DNA of 64,000 bases from Desulfurobacteriaceae bacterium (GCA_027068415.1 JAMOTD010000009.1:62001-126000), one strand, 5' to 3'. Counted from the stretch's first letter, positions 33,750-42,802 are shown. Notes: a model not told the origin generated them from the sequence alone. Translations and numbers: made by a program.

Positions 33750-35360
33750 TTATACCTTCTGGAGCTCCCCCTTTTGCAAATTTGCACCCGGCGGACAGAG
33801 ACCGCAGACAGAACACCCGGGGAAGCAGGTAGGTGTGGCCTTCTTCTCGTAGATGTTCCTGTACTCCCTCCAGAGGTACTCCCTCTTTATTCCGCTCTCA
33901 ACAACCTCCCACGGGAAGAGCTCCTCCTTCTCCCTCTCCCTCGTGTAGAGCTCCTCAAAGGGAAGTCCAATCTCCTTTAAGGCCCTCCTCAGGTTCATCC
34001 TCTCCTTAACAACCTTTACGGCGGCAAGACCGAGCCTGTCGTCTCCCCTTGAGACGATTGCCTGAAGAACGGCCTCCTTAACCCCCTCGTGGGTCAGCTT
34101 AACTCCGGGGATTTTCCTGATTAACTTTGAGAGCTTCCTCAACTTCTTCTCAATTACAGATTTAGGGTTTAAGCCGTACCACTGAAGGGGAGTAAAGGGC
34201 TTGGCTATAACGGGGTTTACGGAAAGGTGAATCTCTCCCCTCACGCTCCTTTCCCTCCAGTAGGGGAGGGCAATTTCTCTGAACCTCTCGCTCATGTGGG
34301 CTATGGCCTCAAGGTCGGAGTCCGTTTCTCCCGGAAGGCCAATCAGGAAGTAGAGCTTTATGTCCTGAGCCCCGGCCTCAAGGGCCTTTTCGGCAAACGA
34401 GTAGTAGGTTTCATCCTCAACTTTCTTGTTTATCGCAAAGCGTAGCTCCCTGCTCCCGGCCTCGGGGGCGAGGGTAATTGTCTTCTGTCCCGACTCCCTG
34501 ATAATCTCAAATATGTAGGGAGAGGTTGAAGATGCCTTGAGGGAGGAGAAGGAGGCCTTCATGTTGTACTTCTTCAAAATCCGATAGAGCTCCTCCATCT
34601 TTGAGTAGTCGCTCACCCCTGCCCCGATAAGGCCTACCCTGTCAACATAGCGGGAGGCAAGCTCAATCTCCCTCTCAACAACCCCTATATCTTTCTCCCG
34701 ATAGGGTAGTCCCATGTAGGTTGCAACGCAGAAGCGACACTTCTCAATACAGCCCCTGTTGAGCTCAATGAGGAACATGTCCTTAAAGGCGGCATCTCCG
34801 GAGAGGAAACAGGAATGGCAGGGGGTTTTGGGGAAGAGGTGAGAGCGGAAAATCCTCTTCCTCGGCCCCTCAAAGGAGGAGATTTTAAAGCCGTCGTAGG
34901 TAAAGGAGTAGTCTCGGGAAAGCATCACGTTTTTAAAGCCTGAAAGGGCTTCAAGAGAGGGATTATCCCTAAAGGCCGAGATTACCTCCTCAAGCCTACC
35001 CTCGGCCTCGCCCAGGTAAACTGCGTCAAAAATCGGGAAAAAGGGGGCAGGGTTGTAAAAGAGGCCTATTCCTCCCCCCAAAATCGGGGGAGCTCCCTCT
35101 CTCTTTTCCCTCAATGGCTCAATTCCCCAGGAGTTAAGGAGTTTTACAGCCTCAAAGAGGTGGTTCTCGTAGGTTATTGAGAAGGCTATGAGGTCAAACT
35201 GTGCCGGGTGGAGGTTTAAGAAGAGGGAGCTCTCAGAGTCTGAGAAGATAAGGTCGCAGGAGACCCCCTCAACCGAGTTTAAAAGGGTATAAACCCTGTG
35301 GATTGCGAGGCTTGAAAGCCCCACCCTCTCGGGGCCGGGATAGACAAGGAGGACCTTCAA
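33750..35360 (-). CDS. B12-binding-type radical SAM protein (TIGR03960-like)
   Basis: 536 residues. The N-terminal part (MKVLLVYPGPERVGLSS, FDLIAFSITYEN, PILGGGI) has the fold seen in cobalamin-binding radical SAM proteins. The radical SAM cluster is NRGCIEKCRFCVATYMG (CX3CX2C, about residue 205). The C-terminus carries CFPGCSVCGLC. The layout matches the rSAM family I know as TIGR03960, whose usual partner (DUF2344) is not adjacent here. The biochemical role is not known to me. A terminator separates it from hsp20 upstream. Confidence 0.75.
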   Translation of the reverse strand: MKVLLVYPGPERVGLSSLAIHRVYTLLNSVEGVSCDLIFSDSESSLFLNLHPAQFDLIAFSITYENHLFEAVKLLNSWGIEPLREKREGAPPILGGGIGLFYNPAPFFPIFDAVYLGEAEGRLEEVISAFRDNPSLEALSGFKNVMLSRDYSFTYDGFKISSFEGPRKRIFRSHLFPKTPCHSCFLSGDAAFKDMFLIELNRGCIEKCRFCVATYMGLPYREKDIGVVEREIELASRYVDRVGLIGAGVSDYSKMEELYRILKKYNMKASFSSLKASSTSPYIFEIIRESGQKTITLAPEAGSRELRFAINKKVEDETYYSFAEKALEAGAQDIKLYFLIGLPGETDSDLEAIAHMSERFREIALPYWRERSVRGEIHLSVNPVIAKPFTPLQWYGLNPKSVIEKKLRKLSKLIRKIPGVKLTHEGVKEAVLQAIVSRGDDRLGLAAVKVVKERMNLRRALKEIGLPFEELYTREREKEELFPWEVVESGIKREYLWREYRNIYEKKATPTCFPGCSVCGLCPPGANLQKGELQKV

Positions 35361-35457
35361 ATCTCCCGACCTATAGGCTAAATGGGAGCACTCATTGATT
35401 ATTACCAGCTAAGACCTCCTTCTTAAAAACGGTTCTCAATAAATTTAGCTTTAACCA

Positions 35458-35488
35458 ATAAAAAGAAAAGGCCCGCACACGGCGGGCC
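35458..35488 (-). terminator. Intrinsic terminator of hsp20
   Basis: On the minus strand GGCCCGC (complement of 35482-35488) and GCGGGCC (complement of 35470-35476) form a 7-bp GC stem around a 5-nt loop, followed by TTTTCTTTTT. It lies 26 nt past the hsp20 stop and is one of only two convincing intrinsic terminators in the window. Confidence 0.85.
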
Positions 35489-35513
35489 CGGAGGCGGCTT
35501 CAAAGCGGGTAAA

Positions 35514-36020
35514 CTACTTCTCTTCCTTATCCTCTTTTCCTTTACCCTTACCCTCTTCGGGCTCCTTAACGATAATCTTAACCTCCTTCCTTGCGGCCTC
35601 AGCCTTGGGAAGGCGGATTTCAAGAACTCCCTTGTCGTAGTAGGCCTCAATCCCCTCCTCTTTAACCTCTACCGGCAAGGGAATTACCCTCTGGAACTCT
35701 CCGTAGAAGGTCTCGCTGAAGAAGACGTTATCTTTCTCCTCCTTCTGCTCCTGCTTTTTAACTCCCCTGATAATCAGGTAGTTTCCGCGAACCTTAACAT
35801 CAATACTGTCCTTATCAAGGCCGGGCATCTCTGCCCTTACGACGATTTCGTCGGGAGTCTCGTACATCTCAACTCTGGGCTCAAATCCCATCTCAAAGCC
35901 CGGGAGTTCCCTTCCGAACCCCCTCATCATCTGCTCCATCATGCGCTCCATCTCGCGCATGTAGCGGAACATATCCTCAAAGGGGTCAAACCCTCTTCTT
36001 CCGAAAAATCCTCCGAACAT
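35514..36020 (-). CDS. Small heat shock protein, Hsp20/alpha-crystallin family
   Basis: A 168-residue ATP-independent holdase. Seen: Gly/Arg/Met-rich N-terminus (MFGGFFGRRGF), alpha-crystallin domain from about residue 50 (VEMYETPDEIVVRAEMPGL), the conserved AYYDKGVLEIRLPK near the end, and a Lys/Glu-rich tail in place of a clear I-x-I motif. It is monocistronic: its own promoter (36062-36090) and terminator (35458-35488) flank it. AAGGAGGG precedes the ATG. Confidence 0.94.
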   Translation of the reverse strand: MFGGFFGRRGFDPFEDMFRYMREMERMMEQMMRGFGRELPGFEMGFEPRVEMYETPDEIVVRAEMPGLDKDSIDVKVRGNYLIIRGVKKQEQKEEKDNVFFSETFYGEFQRVIPLPVEVKEEGIEAYYDKGVLEIRLPKAEAARKEVKIIVKEPEEGKGKGKEDKEEK

Positions 36021-36061
36021 CTCTCCCTCCTTAAAATGGTTTTGAGATTTTCTCTAACTTT

Positions 36062-36090
36062 ATTTTAGCTCTTAAAACCCATCCTTGCAA
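36062..36090 (-). promoter_or_regulatory. Sigma-70-type promoter of hsp20
   Basis: On the minus strand: TTGCAA (complement of 36085-36090), 17-nt spacer, TAAAAT (complement of 36062-36067). The -35 box abuts the polX stop codon. No CIRCE-like inverted repeat is seen in the gap. Confidence 0.65.
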
Positions 36091-37818
36091 CTACTTTACG
36101 CCGAACTTCCTTCTCTTATCCCTGACAAACTTCTGAAGGCTCCTTAAGGGAAGGGTGTTTATGACCTCCTTACCCTCAACCCAGCCCCTTCGGGCCGTTC
36201 CCACCCCTAATTTAATCATCCACATGTGGTCAACGTGGTGGGAGTCGGTGCTGATTACCAGCTTAACGCCGAACCTCTTTGCCATACGGCAGTGGGCGTC
36301 CCTCAAGTCAAGGCGGTTGTAGTAGGAGTTAACCTCAAGTGCGGTTCCGATCTCGGCGGCGGCCTTCATAATCCTTTCAAGGTCAAGGGGGTAACCCTCC
36401 CTCTGACCTATTACCCTCCCGGTAGGGTGGGCTATTGCGTTAACGTAGGGGTTGTTTATGGCCTTTAAAATCCTCTCGGTGTTGTCCTGGCTGAACCTTG
36501 AGTGGATTGCCGCAACTACGAAGTCAAGCTGGGCAAGGATTTCATCGGGGTAGTCAAGGCTCCCGTCGGGAAGAATGTCAACCTCTGTTCCCTTGAGGAT
36601 TTTTATCTTCCCCGAGTACTTCTCGTTGAGCCTGTCTATCTCGTAGTTTCGCTTTAGGAGCTCCTCCTCGGTAAGCCCCCCCGCAACCTTTAAGCTCTTT
36701 GAGTGGTCGGTTATTGCAATGTACCTGTAGCCCATCTCAAGGGCTTTCTTAACGTAGTCCTCAATAGTTGAGGCACCGTCGGACCAGTTTGAGTGAATGT
36801 GGAGGTCCCCCTTAATCTCATCGTAGCCCACAAGGTTGGGGAGCCTGTGCTCAAGTGCCGCCTCAATCTCTCCCGTATCCTCCCTGATTTCCGGAGGAGG
36901 CGTATCCATCCCGAGGGCAGAGTAAATCTCCTCCTCCGTCCGTCCGGCAATCTTCTCATCACCCTTAAAGAGGCCGTACTCGTTGAGCTTGTAGCCCAGT
37001 TTAAGGCAGATAGTCCTCAGGTGAATGTTGTGGGCCTTTGAGCCGGTAAAGTACTGGAGGGCGGCACCGTAGGAGTCGGGCTCAATAACTCTAAGGTCAA
37101 CCTGCTCCCCCTCCTCAACTATTACGGTGGCCTTCTTCGTTCCCTTCCAGAGGACTTCCTTGACGTTGGGGAGGCTGACGAAGGCCTCAATTATCTCAAG
37201 GTTGTTCTTCCCGCTTGCCAAGATGTCAATGTCCCCTACGGTCTCCTTCATTCTCCTTGTTGAGCCGCATACCGAAATCCTCTCAACGGCCGAGTGCTCT
37301 TTGAGTTGGTTAACAATCCTGTCGGCGATGAAGACAGCAACTCCCAGCAGAATCCTTCCGCCGCTCTTTTCAAAGAGCTCTATTCCCTTCTTTATCTTCT
37401 CAACCTTCTTGGGGCCGAAACCCGGCAGGCGCAGGAGTTCCCCCCTCTCAATAGCCCTCTTTAAGTCCTCAATACTCCTTATTCCCAGCTCCTCGTAAAG
37501 GAGCTTAACCGTTTTTGGGCCAACGCCGGGAATGTCAAGGAGGGTGAAGATTGTATCGGGAACCTGCTGCTTTAACCTCTCAAACTCCTCAATCTTCCCC
37601 GTCCTCAAGAACTCAAGGATTTTGGCCTGAAGCCTCTGGCCTATTCCGGGGAGTTTTGAGAGTTTCCCCTCTTTCGCAAGGACCTCTATATCCTCGGAAA
37701 GGTCCCTAATCAAACGGGCGGCATTCCTGTAAGCCCTTATGTGGTAGGGATTATCTCCCATAAACTCAAGAATGTCGGCCCACTTGTCAAAGATGTCCGC
37801 AAGCTCCTTGTTTTTCAT
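36091..37818 (-). CDS. polX: DNA polymerase X with PHP exonuclease domain
   Basis: 575-residue repair polymerase/3'-5' exonuclease. Seen: N-terminal helix-hairpin-helix segments (LSKLPGIGQRLQAKI, LLDIPGVGPKTVKLL, LLRLPGFGPKKVEKI), the nucleotidyltransferase motif VCGSTRRMKETVGDIDIL with catalytic Asp, and the C-terminal PHP domain with GDLHIHSNWSDG, AITDHSKS and a final STDSHHVDHM carrying metal ligands. Length and order match bacterial family X enzymes. AGGAGGG precedes the ATG. Confidence 0.95.
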   Translation of the reverse strand: MKNKELADIFDKWADILEFMGDNPYHIRAYRNAARLIRDLSEDIEVLAKEGKLSKLPGIGQRLQAKILEFLRTGKIEEFERLKQQVPDTIFTLLDIPGVGPKTVKLLYEELGIRSIEDLKRAIERGELLRLPGFGPKKVEKIKKGIELFEKSGGRILLGVAVFIADRIVNQLKEHSAVERISVCGSTRRMKETVGDIDILASGKNNLEIIEAFVSLPNVKEVLWKGTKKATVIVEEGEQVDLRVIEPDSYGAALQYFTGSKAHNIHLRTICLKLGYKLNEYGLFKGDEKIAGRTEEEIYSALGMDTPPPEIREDTGEIEAALEHRLPNLVGYDEIKGDLHIHSNWSDGASTIEDYVKKALEMGYRYIAITDHSKSLKVAGGLTEEELLKRNYEIDRLNEKYSGKIKILKGTEVDILPDGSLDYPDEILAQLDFVVAAIHSRFSQDNTERILKAINNPYVNAIAHPTGRVIGQREGYPLDLERIMKAAAEIGTALEVNSYYNRLDLRDAHCRMAKRFGVKLVISTDSHHVDHMWMIKLGVGTARRGWVEGKEVINTLPLRSLQKFVRDKRRKFGVK

Positions 37819-37846
37819 CTCTCCCTCCTTGGCCTATAAACTATTT

Positions 37847-37852
37847 TATAAT
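37847..37852 (+). promoter_or_regulatory. -10 element 9 nt before the thioesterase ATG
   Basis: A perfect TATAAT ends 9 nt before ATG 37862. With normal spacing the transcript would begin only 2-3 nt before the start codon, and no ribosome binding site is present, so the mRNA is probably leaderless. No convincing -35 box is seen. The same AT-rich stretch may serve the divergent polX. Confidence 0.45.
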
Positions 37853-37861
37853 CAAACCGCC

Positions 37862-38272
37862 ATGAAGGGAGAAGAGTTACTGAGGGATAACTACTGTTTC
37901 GTCTGCGGTAAGGAGAACCCTAAAGGAATGCACCTCTCCTTTGAAAGGGGAGAGGGAAAGGTATACGCAAGGTTCTCACTGCCCGAATACTATCAGGGCT
38001 ACAACCGGATAATCCACGGAGGGATTATCTCCCTTATCCTTGATGAGGCGATGGCCCACCTCCAAACCCTTAAAGAGCGCTTCTTAACCGGCAAACTGAC
38101 AGTAAAGTTCCACAGCCCCCTCATGGCCGATGAGGAGGTTGAGGTAGAGGCCTGGATAGAGGAGGAGAGGAGGAGGTTTAAGATAACCAGAGCCGTAATG
38201 AGGAAAGTTAAGGACGGCAAAAAGGTTGCAGAAGCAGAGGCAGTAATGTTCGTGGTAAGGGAGAAGGAATGA
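37862..38272 (+). CDS. Hotdog-fold thioesterase (PaaI/YigI-like)
   Basis: 136 residues starting MKGEELLRDNYCFVCGKENPKG, with the hotdog signature HGGIISLILDEAMA (about 57-70) typical of acyl-CoA thioesterases. The Cys pair CFVCG near the N-terminus is common in this subgroup. I start at ATG 37862; in-frame sequence upstream runs into the divergent polX gene. The stop overlaps the next start (ATGA). Confidence 0.82.
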   Translation: MKGEELLRDNYCFVCGKENPKGMHLSFERGEGKVYARFSLPEYYQGYNRIIHGGIISLILDEAMAHLQTLKERFLTGKLTVKFHSPLMADEEVEVEAWIEEERRRFKITRAVMRKVKDGKKVAEAEAVMFVVREKE

Positions 38273-39351
38273 AGAAGTTTTTTAGCGCCTTAGCCCTCCT
38301 CCTTTTAACTGGGGCAAACGCTTACGGGGAAGGGAGTTTGAATGTTTTGAGTCAGGCACTTTCTGTAAGGGAAACTCCCGGCGGAAAGTTCGTTGAGACT
38401 GTTAATGAGGGGCAGGAGCTCCCCCTCTTAAACCTTTTAGGCTACTGGGGAAGGAGCGAGAGGGGATGGGTAAACTGCGACTTTACAGATTACGAACTCC
38501 CGCTCTTTAAGGTAACCGGAAGGATTGAGCTGGAGGTAGCAAGGGTAGTTGAGCCCGAAGGGGAATTAAAGGAGAAAGACGCAGTTATAGTTTACAGGGA
38601 GTTCCCCGACACCGTAATCGGCCTCTTTAAGGGCAGGCCCGTTGAGGTGGGCAAGGAAAGGGTGGCAGTTGAGAAGGAGGAGTTTGAGGTAGCCGTTGCA
38701 AACTACCCCCTGCTCCTGTTTGACAGCTCGGGGAAGAGGATAAAGGTAAAGGCCGGAACACCGCTACTTAAAGGGCTTTCCAACTACCTCTACGGCGGCC
38801 ACCTCTGGGATAGGGCAGAGAGGCTAAAGGAGGAGAGCCAGCTTAACAGGGAGGAGCTTTTAAAAGAGGTAAACCGGCTGATAGACATCTTTAACAGCGT
38901 CAAGCTCTCCTCTCCCTTAAGCGAGAGGCTCGGCTACTACGCCAAAACCCTTCCCGTAAAGAGCGAGGACCTAATAGTAGTAAAGACTCCTACGGGAGTA
39001 GGAGTCTTCGTAAAGCTCAAATACCGGTTCATAACAAAGGATGGCAGGGTAATAACCGGAAGGAAGACGAGGCTCTTTCTAAAGCGCTCAAACTTTGAGT
39101 TCTGGAGGAAGTTAACAAACGAGCTATTTAACTCGGGGGTAAACAAGTTCGTTGAGATAGACGTTTACAGGTTTGACGGTGAGGGAGGCTTTGAGGAAGG
39201 GGGATTTGTCGCCTCAAGCTACCACCTTTTTAAAGAGGGTAAACTTAAAGACTACGAGAGCTTCGTTGAGAGCTCCGAATCAAACCTAAGCGAAGACCTC
39301 TGGTTCTTTGCAGACCAGGTTTACGAGAGGTTGGAAAGTGGGGAGAATTAA
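38269..39351 (+). CDS. Exported protein of unknown function
   Basis: 360 residues with a Sec signal peptide (MKKFF, hydrophobic core, cleavage near ANAYG). The first 60 mature residues (LNVLSQALSVRETPGGKFVETV to GWVNCDF) look like a bacterial SH3-like domain that may bind cell wall. The remainder has no recognised family. It is translationally coupled to the thioesterase and its end overlaps the yggS start by 14 nt. Confidence 0.7.
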   Translation: MKKFFSALALLLLTGANAYGEGSLNVLSQALSVRETPGGKFVETVNEGQELPLLNLLGYWGRSERGWVNCDFTDYELPLFKVTGRIELEVARVVEPEGELKEKDAVIVYREFPDTVIGLFKGRPVEVGKERVAVEKEEFEVAVANYPLLLFDSSGKRIKVKAGTPLLKGLSNYLYGGHLWDRAERLKEESQLNREELLKEVNRLIDIFNSVKLSSPLSERLGYYAKTLPVKSEDLIVVKTPTGVGVFVKLKYRFITKDGRVITGRKTRLFLKRSNFEFWRKLTNELFNSGVNKFVEIDVYRFDGEGGFEEGGFVASSYHLFKEGKLKDYESFVESSESNLSEDLWFFADQVYERLESGEN

Positions 39352-40036
39352 GGAGAACCTTGAGAGGATAAGAGAGGAGATAGAGAAGGCCTGTGCAAGG
39401 GCAGGAAGGAAGAGCGAAGAGGTGAAAATCTTAGCGGCAACGAAGACGAGAACACCCGAAGAAATCTTAGAGGCCTACGAGGCCGGAATTAGGCTCTTCG
39501 GTGAAAACAGGGTTCAGGAGGCAAGGGAAAAAATTCCTCTCTTAAAGGAGAAAATGGAGAAAGCTCAGTGGCACATGATTGGCCACCTTCAGACAAACAA
39601 GGTAAAGTACGCGGTAAACCTCTTTGACTGGATAGAGACTTTAGACAGAAAAGCCCTCGCCGACGAGCTGGTAAAGAGGGCCGAAAAGGCAGGCAGGGAG
39701 AGAATTCCGGTTCTCGTAGAGGTAAAGCTCTCCCCTGAGGAGAGTAAGCATGGTTGCCCGCCCGAGGAGCTTGAGGAGCTCCTATCCTACGCCCTTCAAC
39801 TCCCCCGGCTTGAGGTAAAGGGTTTTATGACCGTTCCTCCCTACTACGAGGAGGTTGAGCTTGTAAGACCCTTCTTCATGAGGCTGAGGGAGATAAGGGA
39901 CAGGATGGAGGAGCAGTTCGGCAGGGAGTTTCCCGAGCTCTCAATGGGAATGAGCCACGACTTTACAGTAGCAGTTGAGGAAGGAGCTACAATAGTTAGG
40001 ATAGGAACGGCACTTTTCGGCCCCAGGAAATATTAA
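39338..40036 (+). CDS. yggS: YggS-family pyridoxal phosphate homeostasis protein
   Basis: 232-residue PLP-binding TIM-barrel protein. Seen: ILAATKTRTPEEI with the PLP Lys, LFGENRVQEA, WHMIGHLQTNK, ELSMGMSHDFTVAVEEG and VRIGTALFG. It buffers free PLP and shows no known catalysis. I start at GTG 39338, with GAGAGG 7 nt upstream, giving the usual N-terminus; an earlier in-frame TTG is unsupported. Confidence 0.93.
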   Translation: MGRIKENLERIREEIEKACARAGRKSEEVKILAATKTRTPEEILEAYEAGIRLFGENRVQEAREKIPLLKEKMEKAQWHMIGHLQTNKVKYAVNLFDWIETLDRKALADELVKRAEKAGRERIPVLVEVKLSPEESKHGCPPEELEELLSYALQLPRLEVKGFMTVPPYYEEVELVRPFFMRLREIRDRMEEQFGREFPELSMGMSHDFTVAVEEGATIVRIGTALFGPRKY

Positions 40037-40049
40037 GGGAGGTTAAGAG

Positions 40050-41057
40050 ATGAAGAAGGAGCTAATCGTTGCAATAGAGAACCCCAAAGAAAAGAACGTA
40101 ATAACAGCCGCTCTTGAGAGCGGAGTTTCAGCAATCCTAACAACGAAAGAGGGGGTGAGCGAGAGGGTCAAAAAGCTTGCAAGGGTAAAGACAATCGCCC
40201 CCGACGGAGACTTTAAGCTCGGCCAGGAGTTCGTAATAGTTGAGATAAAGGGCAAGGAGGACGAGGAGAGGGCGGCACAGCTCCTAAAACAGGGTAAGAA
40301 GGTAATAGTAAAAACAACAGACTGGACGATTATCCCCTTAGAGAACCTCCTTGCTCAGGGAGACGAGGTTTACGCCTGGGTCAGGAACGCAGAGGAGGCC
40401 AAAACGGCCATAACAATCCTTGAAAAGGGCGTTAAGGGGGTGGTTCTTGAGACGAAAGACGTAAACGAGATTAAGGAGGCCGGCAGGGCAATAAGTCAGG
40501 CAGGGGAGAAGGTAAAACTTGAAGTGGCAAAAATAAAGAGAGTTAAGCCCATTGGAATGTGCGACAGGGTCTGCATAGACACCTGCTCAAACATGGTAAG
40601 GGGCGAGGGAGCACTGGTAGGAAACTCCTCTGCCGGAATGTTCCTCGTCCACGCAGAAACCGAGAGCAACCCCTACGTTGCCGCAAGGCCTTTCAGGGTA
40701 AACGCCGGAGCAGTCCACATGTACGTAAGGCTCCCCGGAGGGAGAACAAAGTACCTTGCAGAGATTGAGAGCGGCGACGAAATCATGATTTACAACTACA
40801 AAGGCGAGGGGAGAATAGCCTACGTAGGAAGGGCAAAGATAGAGAAGAGGCCTATGCTCCTGATTGAGGCCGAGACAAAAGAGGGTAAGAAAGTTAGCGG
40901 AATTCTCCAGAACGCCGAAACCATTAGACTAACAAAGCCCGACGGAACGCCTATTTCGGTTGTTGAGCTTAAAGAGGGAGACGAGGTTCTGGTCTACACC
41001 GAAGAGCCGGGAAGGCACTTCGGAATGAAAGTTAAGGAGAGCATTGTTGAAAAGTAG
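40050..41057 (+). CDS. 3-Dehydroquinate synthase II (archaeal type)
   Basis: 335-residue PF01959-type enzyme. In methanogens it forms 3-dehydroquinate by oxidative deamination of an aminoheptulosonate, bypassing DAHP and classical AroB. Seen: Lys-rich N-terminus, [37 protein letters not shown], which is the most conserved block, and [10 protein letters not shown] near the end. Its presence in a bacterium suggests the alternative start of the shikimate pathway and possible ancient exchange with archaea. The partner aldolase (ADH synthase) is not in this window. Confidence 0.9.
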   Translation: MKKELIVAIENPKEKNVITAALESGVSAILTTKEGVSERVKKLARVKTIAPDGDFKLGQEFVIVEIKGKEDEERAAQLLKQGKKVIVKTTDWTIIPLENLLAQGDEVYAWVRNAEEAKTAITILEKGVKGVVLETKDVNEIKEAGRAISQAGEKVKLEVAKIKRVKPIGMCDRVCIDTCSNMVRGEGALVGNSSAGMFLVHAETESNPYVAARPFRVNAGAVHMYVRLPGGRTKYLAEIESGDEIMIYNYKGEGRIAYVGRAKIEKRPMLLIEAETKEGKKVSGILQNAETIRLTKPDGTPISVVELKEGDEVLVYTEEPGRHFGMKVKESIVEK

Positions 41058-41066
41058 AGGTGGAGG

Positions 41067-41378
41067 ATGAGTGACGAGTTCTTCAGAGAGCTGATGGCAG
41101 ACGCCTTAGGGAAAAACCCCGAGGAGCTCGGTGAAATTCTGGGAGAGCCCCAGAAAATATGCGACGTCTTCGTCCAGAGGGTTTACCTTGACGAGGATTT
41201 AAAGAGGTTTGAGTGGGGAGTTTCGGTAGTAAGGTTTAACGGAGACGAGCTTGAGGAGGCGACTACCTACGGAGTTTTCCACAGCTGGAACTTGGCAAAG
41301 AAGTACGGAAGGGCTTTAAAGGAGTTTTTCCAGAGCAGGGGGTATGAAACCCACCTGAAAGGTGAGCTGGGAGACTAA
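41067..41378 (+). CDS. Hypothetical protein
   Basis: 103 residues, acidic, soluble, no recognised family. A mixed alpha/beta pattern is visible: a helical N-terminus (SDEFFRELMADALG), a central strand pair (WGVSVVRFNGD), and a helix AKKYGRALKEFF. It starts 9 nt after the DHQ synthase stop with GGTGGAGG upstream and ends 11 nt before the epimerase gene, so it is clearly within the operon. Confidence 0.65.
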   Translation: MSDEFFRELMADALGKNPEELGEILGEPQKICDVFVQRVYLDEDLKRFEWGVSVVRFNGDELEEATTYGVFHSWNLAKKYGRALKEFFQSRGYETHLKGELGD

Positions 41379-41389
41379 GGAGGAGTTAG

Positions 41390-42334
41390 ATGAAAGTACT
41401 CATTACCGGCGGTGCCGGTTTTATAGGCTCAAACCTTACCTTAGAGCTCCAGAGGAGGTTTCCCGACTGGGAGTTCTTCGTCCTTGACGACTTTTCAAGC
41501 GGGAGCTTTAAAAACCTCATAGACTTTAAAGGGGAAGTAATAACCGGCTCAATTACAGAGCCTGAGACTATAGAGAAGCTCAGAAAAATAGGCCTTAACG
41601 CAATCTTCCACCAGGCGGCAAATGTCAATACAACAGACACAGACCAGAGAAGAATGATGGAGGTAAACTGCGAGGCCTTTAAGGAGATTTTGAAGGTAGG
41701 GAAGGAGGCGGGAGCTCCCGTTATCTACGCCTCGTCTGCAGCAGTTTACGGAAACACCCCTGCGCCCATGAGAGTGAGCGAGGGTCTCAAGCCAGAAAAC
41801 GTTTACGGCTACTCAAAGCTGGCAATGGACAGAGTCGCCCTCAAGTTCATGAGGGAGAACCCCCAAATTCCAGTAGTTGGCCTGAGGTACTTCAACGTCT
41901 ACGGCCCCAGGGAAGAGCACAAGGGGAAGATGGCAAGCATGGTTCTGCAGTTAACCGTGCAGATACTAAAGGGCAAGAGGCCGAGGCTCTTTAAGTGGGG
42001 TGAGCAGAGAAGGGACTTTATTTATGTGGAAGATTGTGTTGAAGCAAACATAAAAGCATTTGAAAGCGGAAAAAGCGGGATAGTAAACGTCGGAACCGGA
42101 AGGGCAAGGAGCTTTAACGAGGTTGTTGAAATAATAAAAAAGAGCTTGGAAGTAAATGTAGAAACTGAGTACTTTGACAACCCCTACGACTTCTACCAAA
42201 ACTACACTGAGGCAGACCTTACCGAAACCGAAAAAATCTTAGGCTGGATTCCCAAAACGCAGATAGAGGAGGGAATACCGAAGTACGTTGATTGGATTAA
42301 GAAGAACGTTAAATGGGAAAAGCTCCCGTACTGA
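41390..42334 (+). CDS. NAD-dependent sugar epimerase (RfaD/HldD-like)
   Basis: 314-residue extended short-chain dehydrogenase. Seen: ITGGAGFIGSNL (NAD-binding), YASSAAVYG, YGYSKLAMD (YxxxK catalytic pair) and NVYGPREEHKGKMASMV, a segment characteristic of ADP-L-glycero-D-manno-heptose 6-epimerase, followed by QRRDFIYVEDCV. With lpxC it fits lipopolysaccharide core synthesis, but a related UDP-sugar epimerase cannot be excluded. AAGGAGGAG precedes the ATG. Confidence 0.82.
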   Translation: MKVLITGGAGFIGSNLTLELQRRFPDWEFFVLDDFSSGSFKNLIDFKGEVITGSITEPETIEKLRKIGLNAIFHQAANVNTTDTDQRRMMEVNCEAFKEILKVGKEAGAPVIYASSAAVYGNTPAPMRVSEGLKPENVYGYSKLAMDRVALKFMRENPQIPVVGLRYFNVYGPREEHKGKMASMVLQLTVQILKGKRPRLFKWGEQRRDFIYVEDCVEANIKAFESGKSGIVNVGTGRARSFNEVVEIIKKSLEVNVETEYFDNPYDFYQNYTEADLTETEKILGWIPKTQIEEGIPKYVDWIKKNVKWEKLPY

Positions 42335-42372
42335 AGTATGCGTCCACTCCTTAAAAGGATATTTTAAGTTAG

Positions 42373-42401
42373 TTGACAAAATTCTTTAACAAAGATAAAT
42401 T
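42373..42401 (+). promoter_or_regulatory. hspR-clpC promoter with candidate operator in the spacer
   Basis: Consensus TTGACA (42373-42378), 17-nt spacer, TAAATT (42396-42401). Inside the spacer TCTTT (42383-42387) and AAAGA (42391-42395) form a dyad separated by AAC, a position used by MerR-family operators. A second pair of arms, CCACTCCTT upstream near 42342 and AAGGAGTGG at 42419-42427 (covering the hspR ribosome binding site), flanks the promoter. No canonical HAIR sequence was found. Confidence 0.65.
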
Positions 42402-42430
42402 GATAGTAAAGACTCTGGAAGGAGTGGGCG

Positions 42431-42802
42431 GTGATTGACAAGGACACTCCGGTATACATGATAAGTATAGTTGCAAAGATAGCCGGGGTTCACCCCCAGA
42501 CCCTCAGGTTCTACGAGAACGAGGGTTTGATTAAACCCTCAAGGACTCAGGGCAAGACGAGGCTTTACTCCGAGCGGGACTTAATCAGAATTAAGAGGAT
42601 AGTTTCCCTGACAAGGGAAAGGGGCGTTAACGTCGCCGGAACTCACCTGATTTTAAAACTTGAGGAAGACCTTGAGAGACTCTTTAACGCAATAGCCGAG
42701 CAGCTTGACGCCGAGGCGAGGGAGACAATCCTCGCCCTCTTAAAAGAGCTTGAGTTTGAAGAGCTTGATAGGGATAAATTGATAGAGATATTAAACAAAT
42801 AA
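42431..42802 (+). CDS. hspR: MerR-family heat-shock regulator (HspR-like)
   Basis: 123 residues. Seen: [41 protein letters not shown], a MerR winged-helix DNA-binding domain with the HspR-type PQTLR-YE pattern, then a helical dimerisation region. HspR proteins repress chaperone and protease genes and are relieved on heat shock. The GTG start has AAGGAG 6 nt upstream. It lies 23 nt before clpC, so the repressor probably controls its own operon. Confidence 0.88.
   Translation: MIDKDTPVYMISIVAKIAGVHPQTLRFYENEGLIKPSRTQGKTRLYSERDLIRIKRIVSLTRERGVNVAGTHLILKLEEDLERLFNAIAEQLDAEARETILALLKELEFEELDRDKLIEILNK

Noticed and set aside
42335-42360. Terminator after the epimerase gene
   Set aside because: Only a 4-bp CCTT/AAGG stem without a T run; too weak to call.
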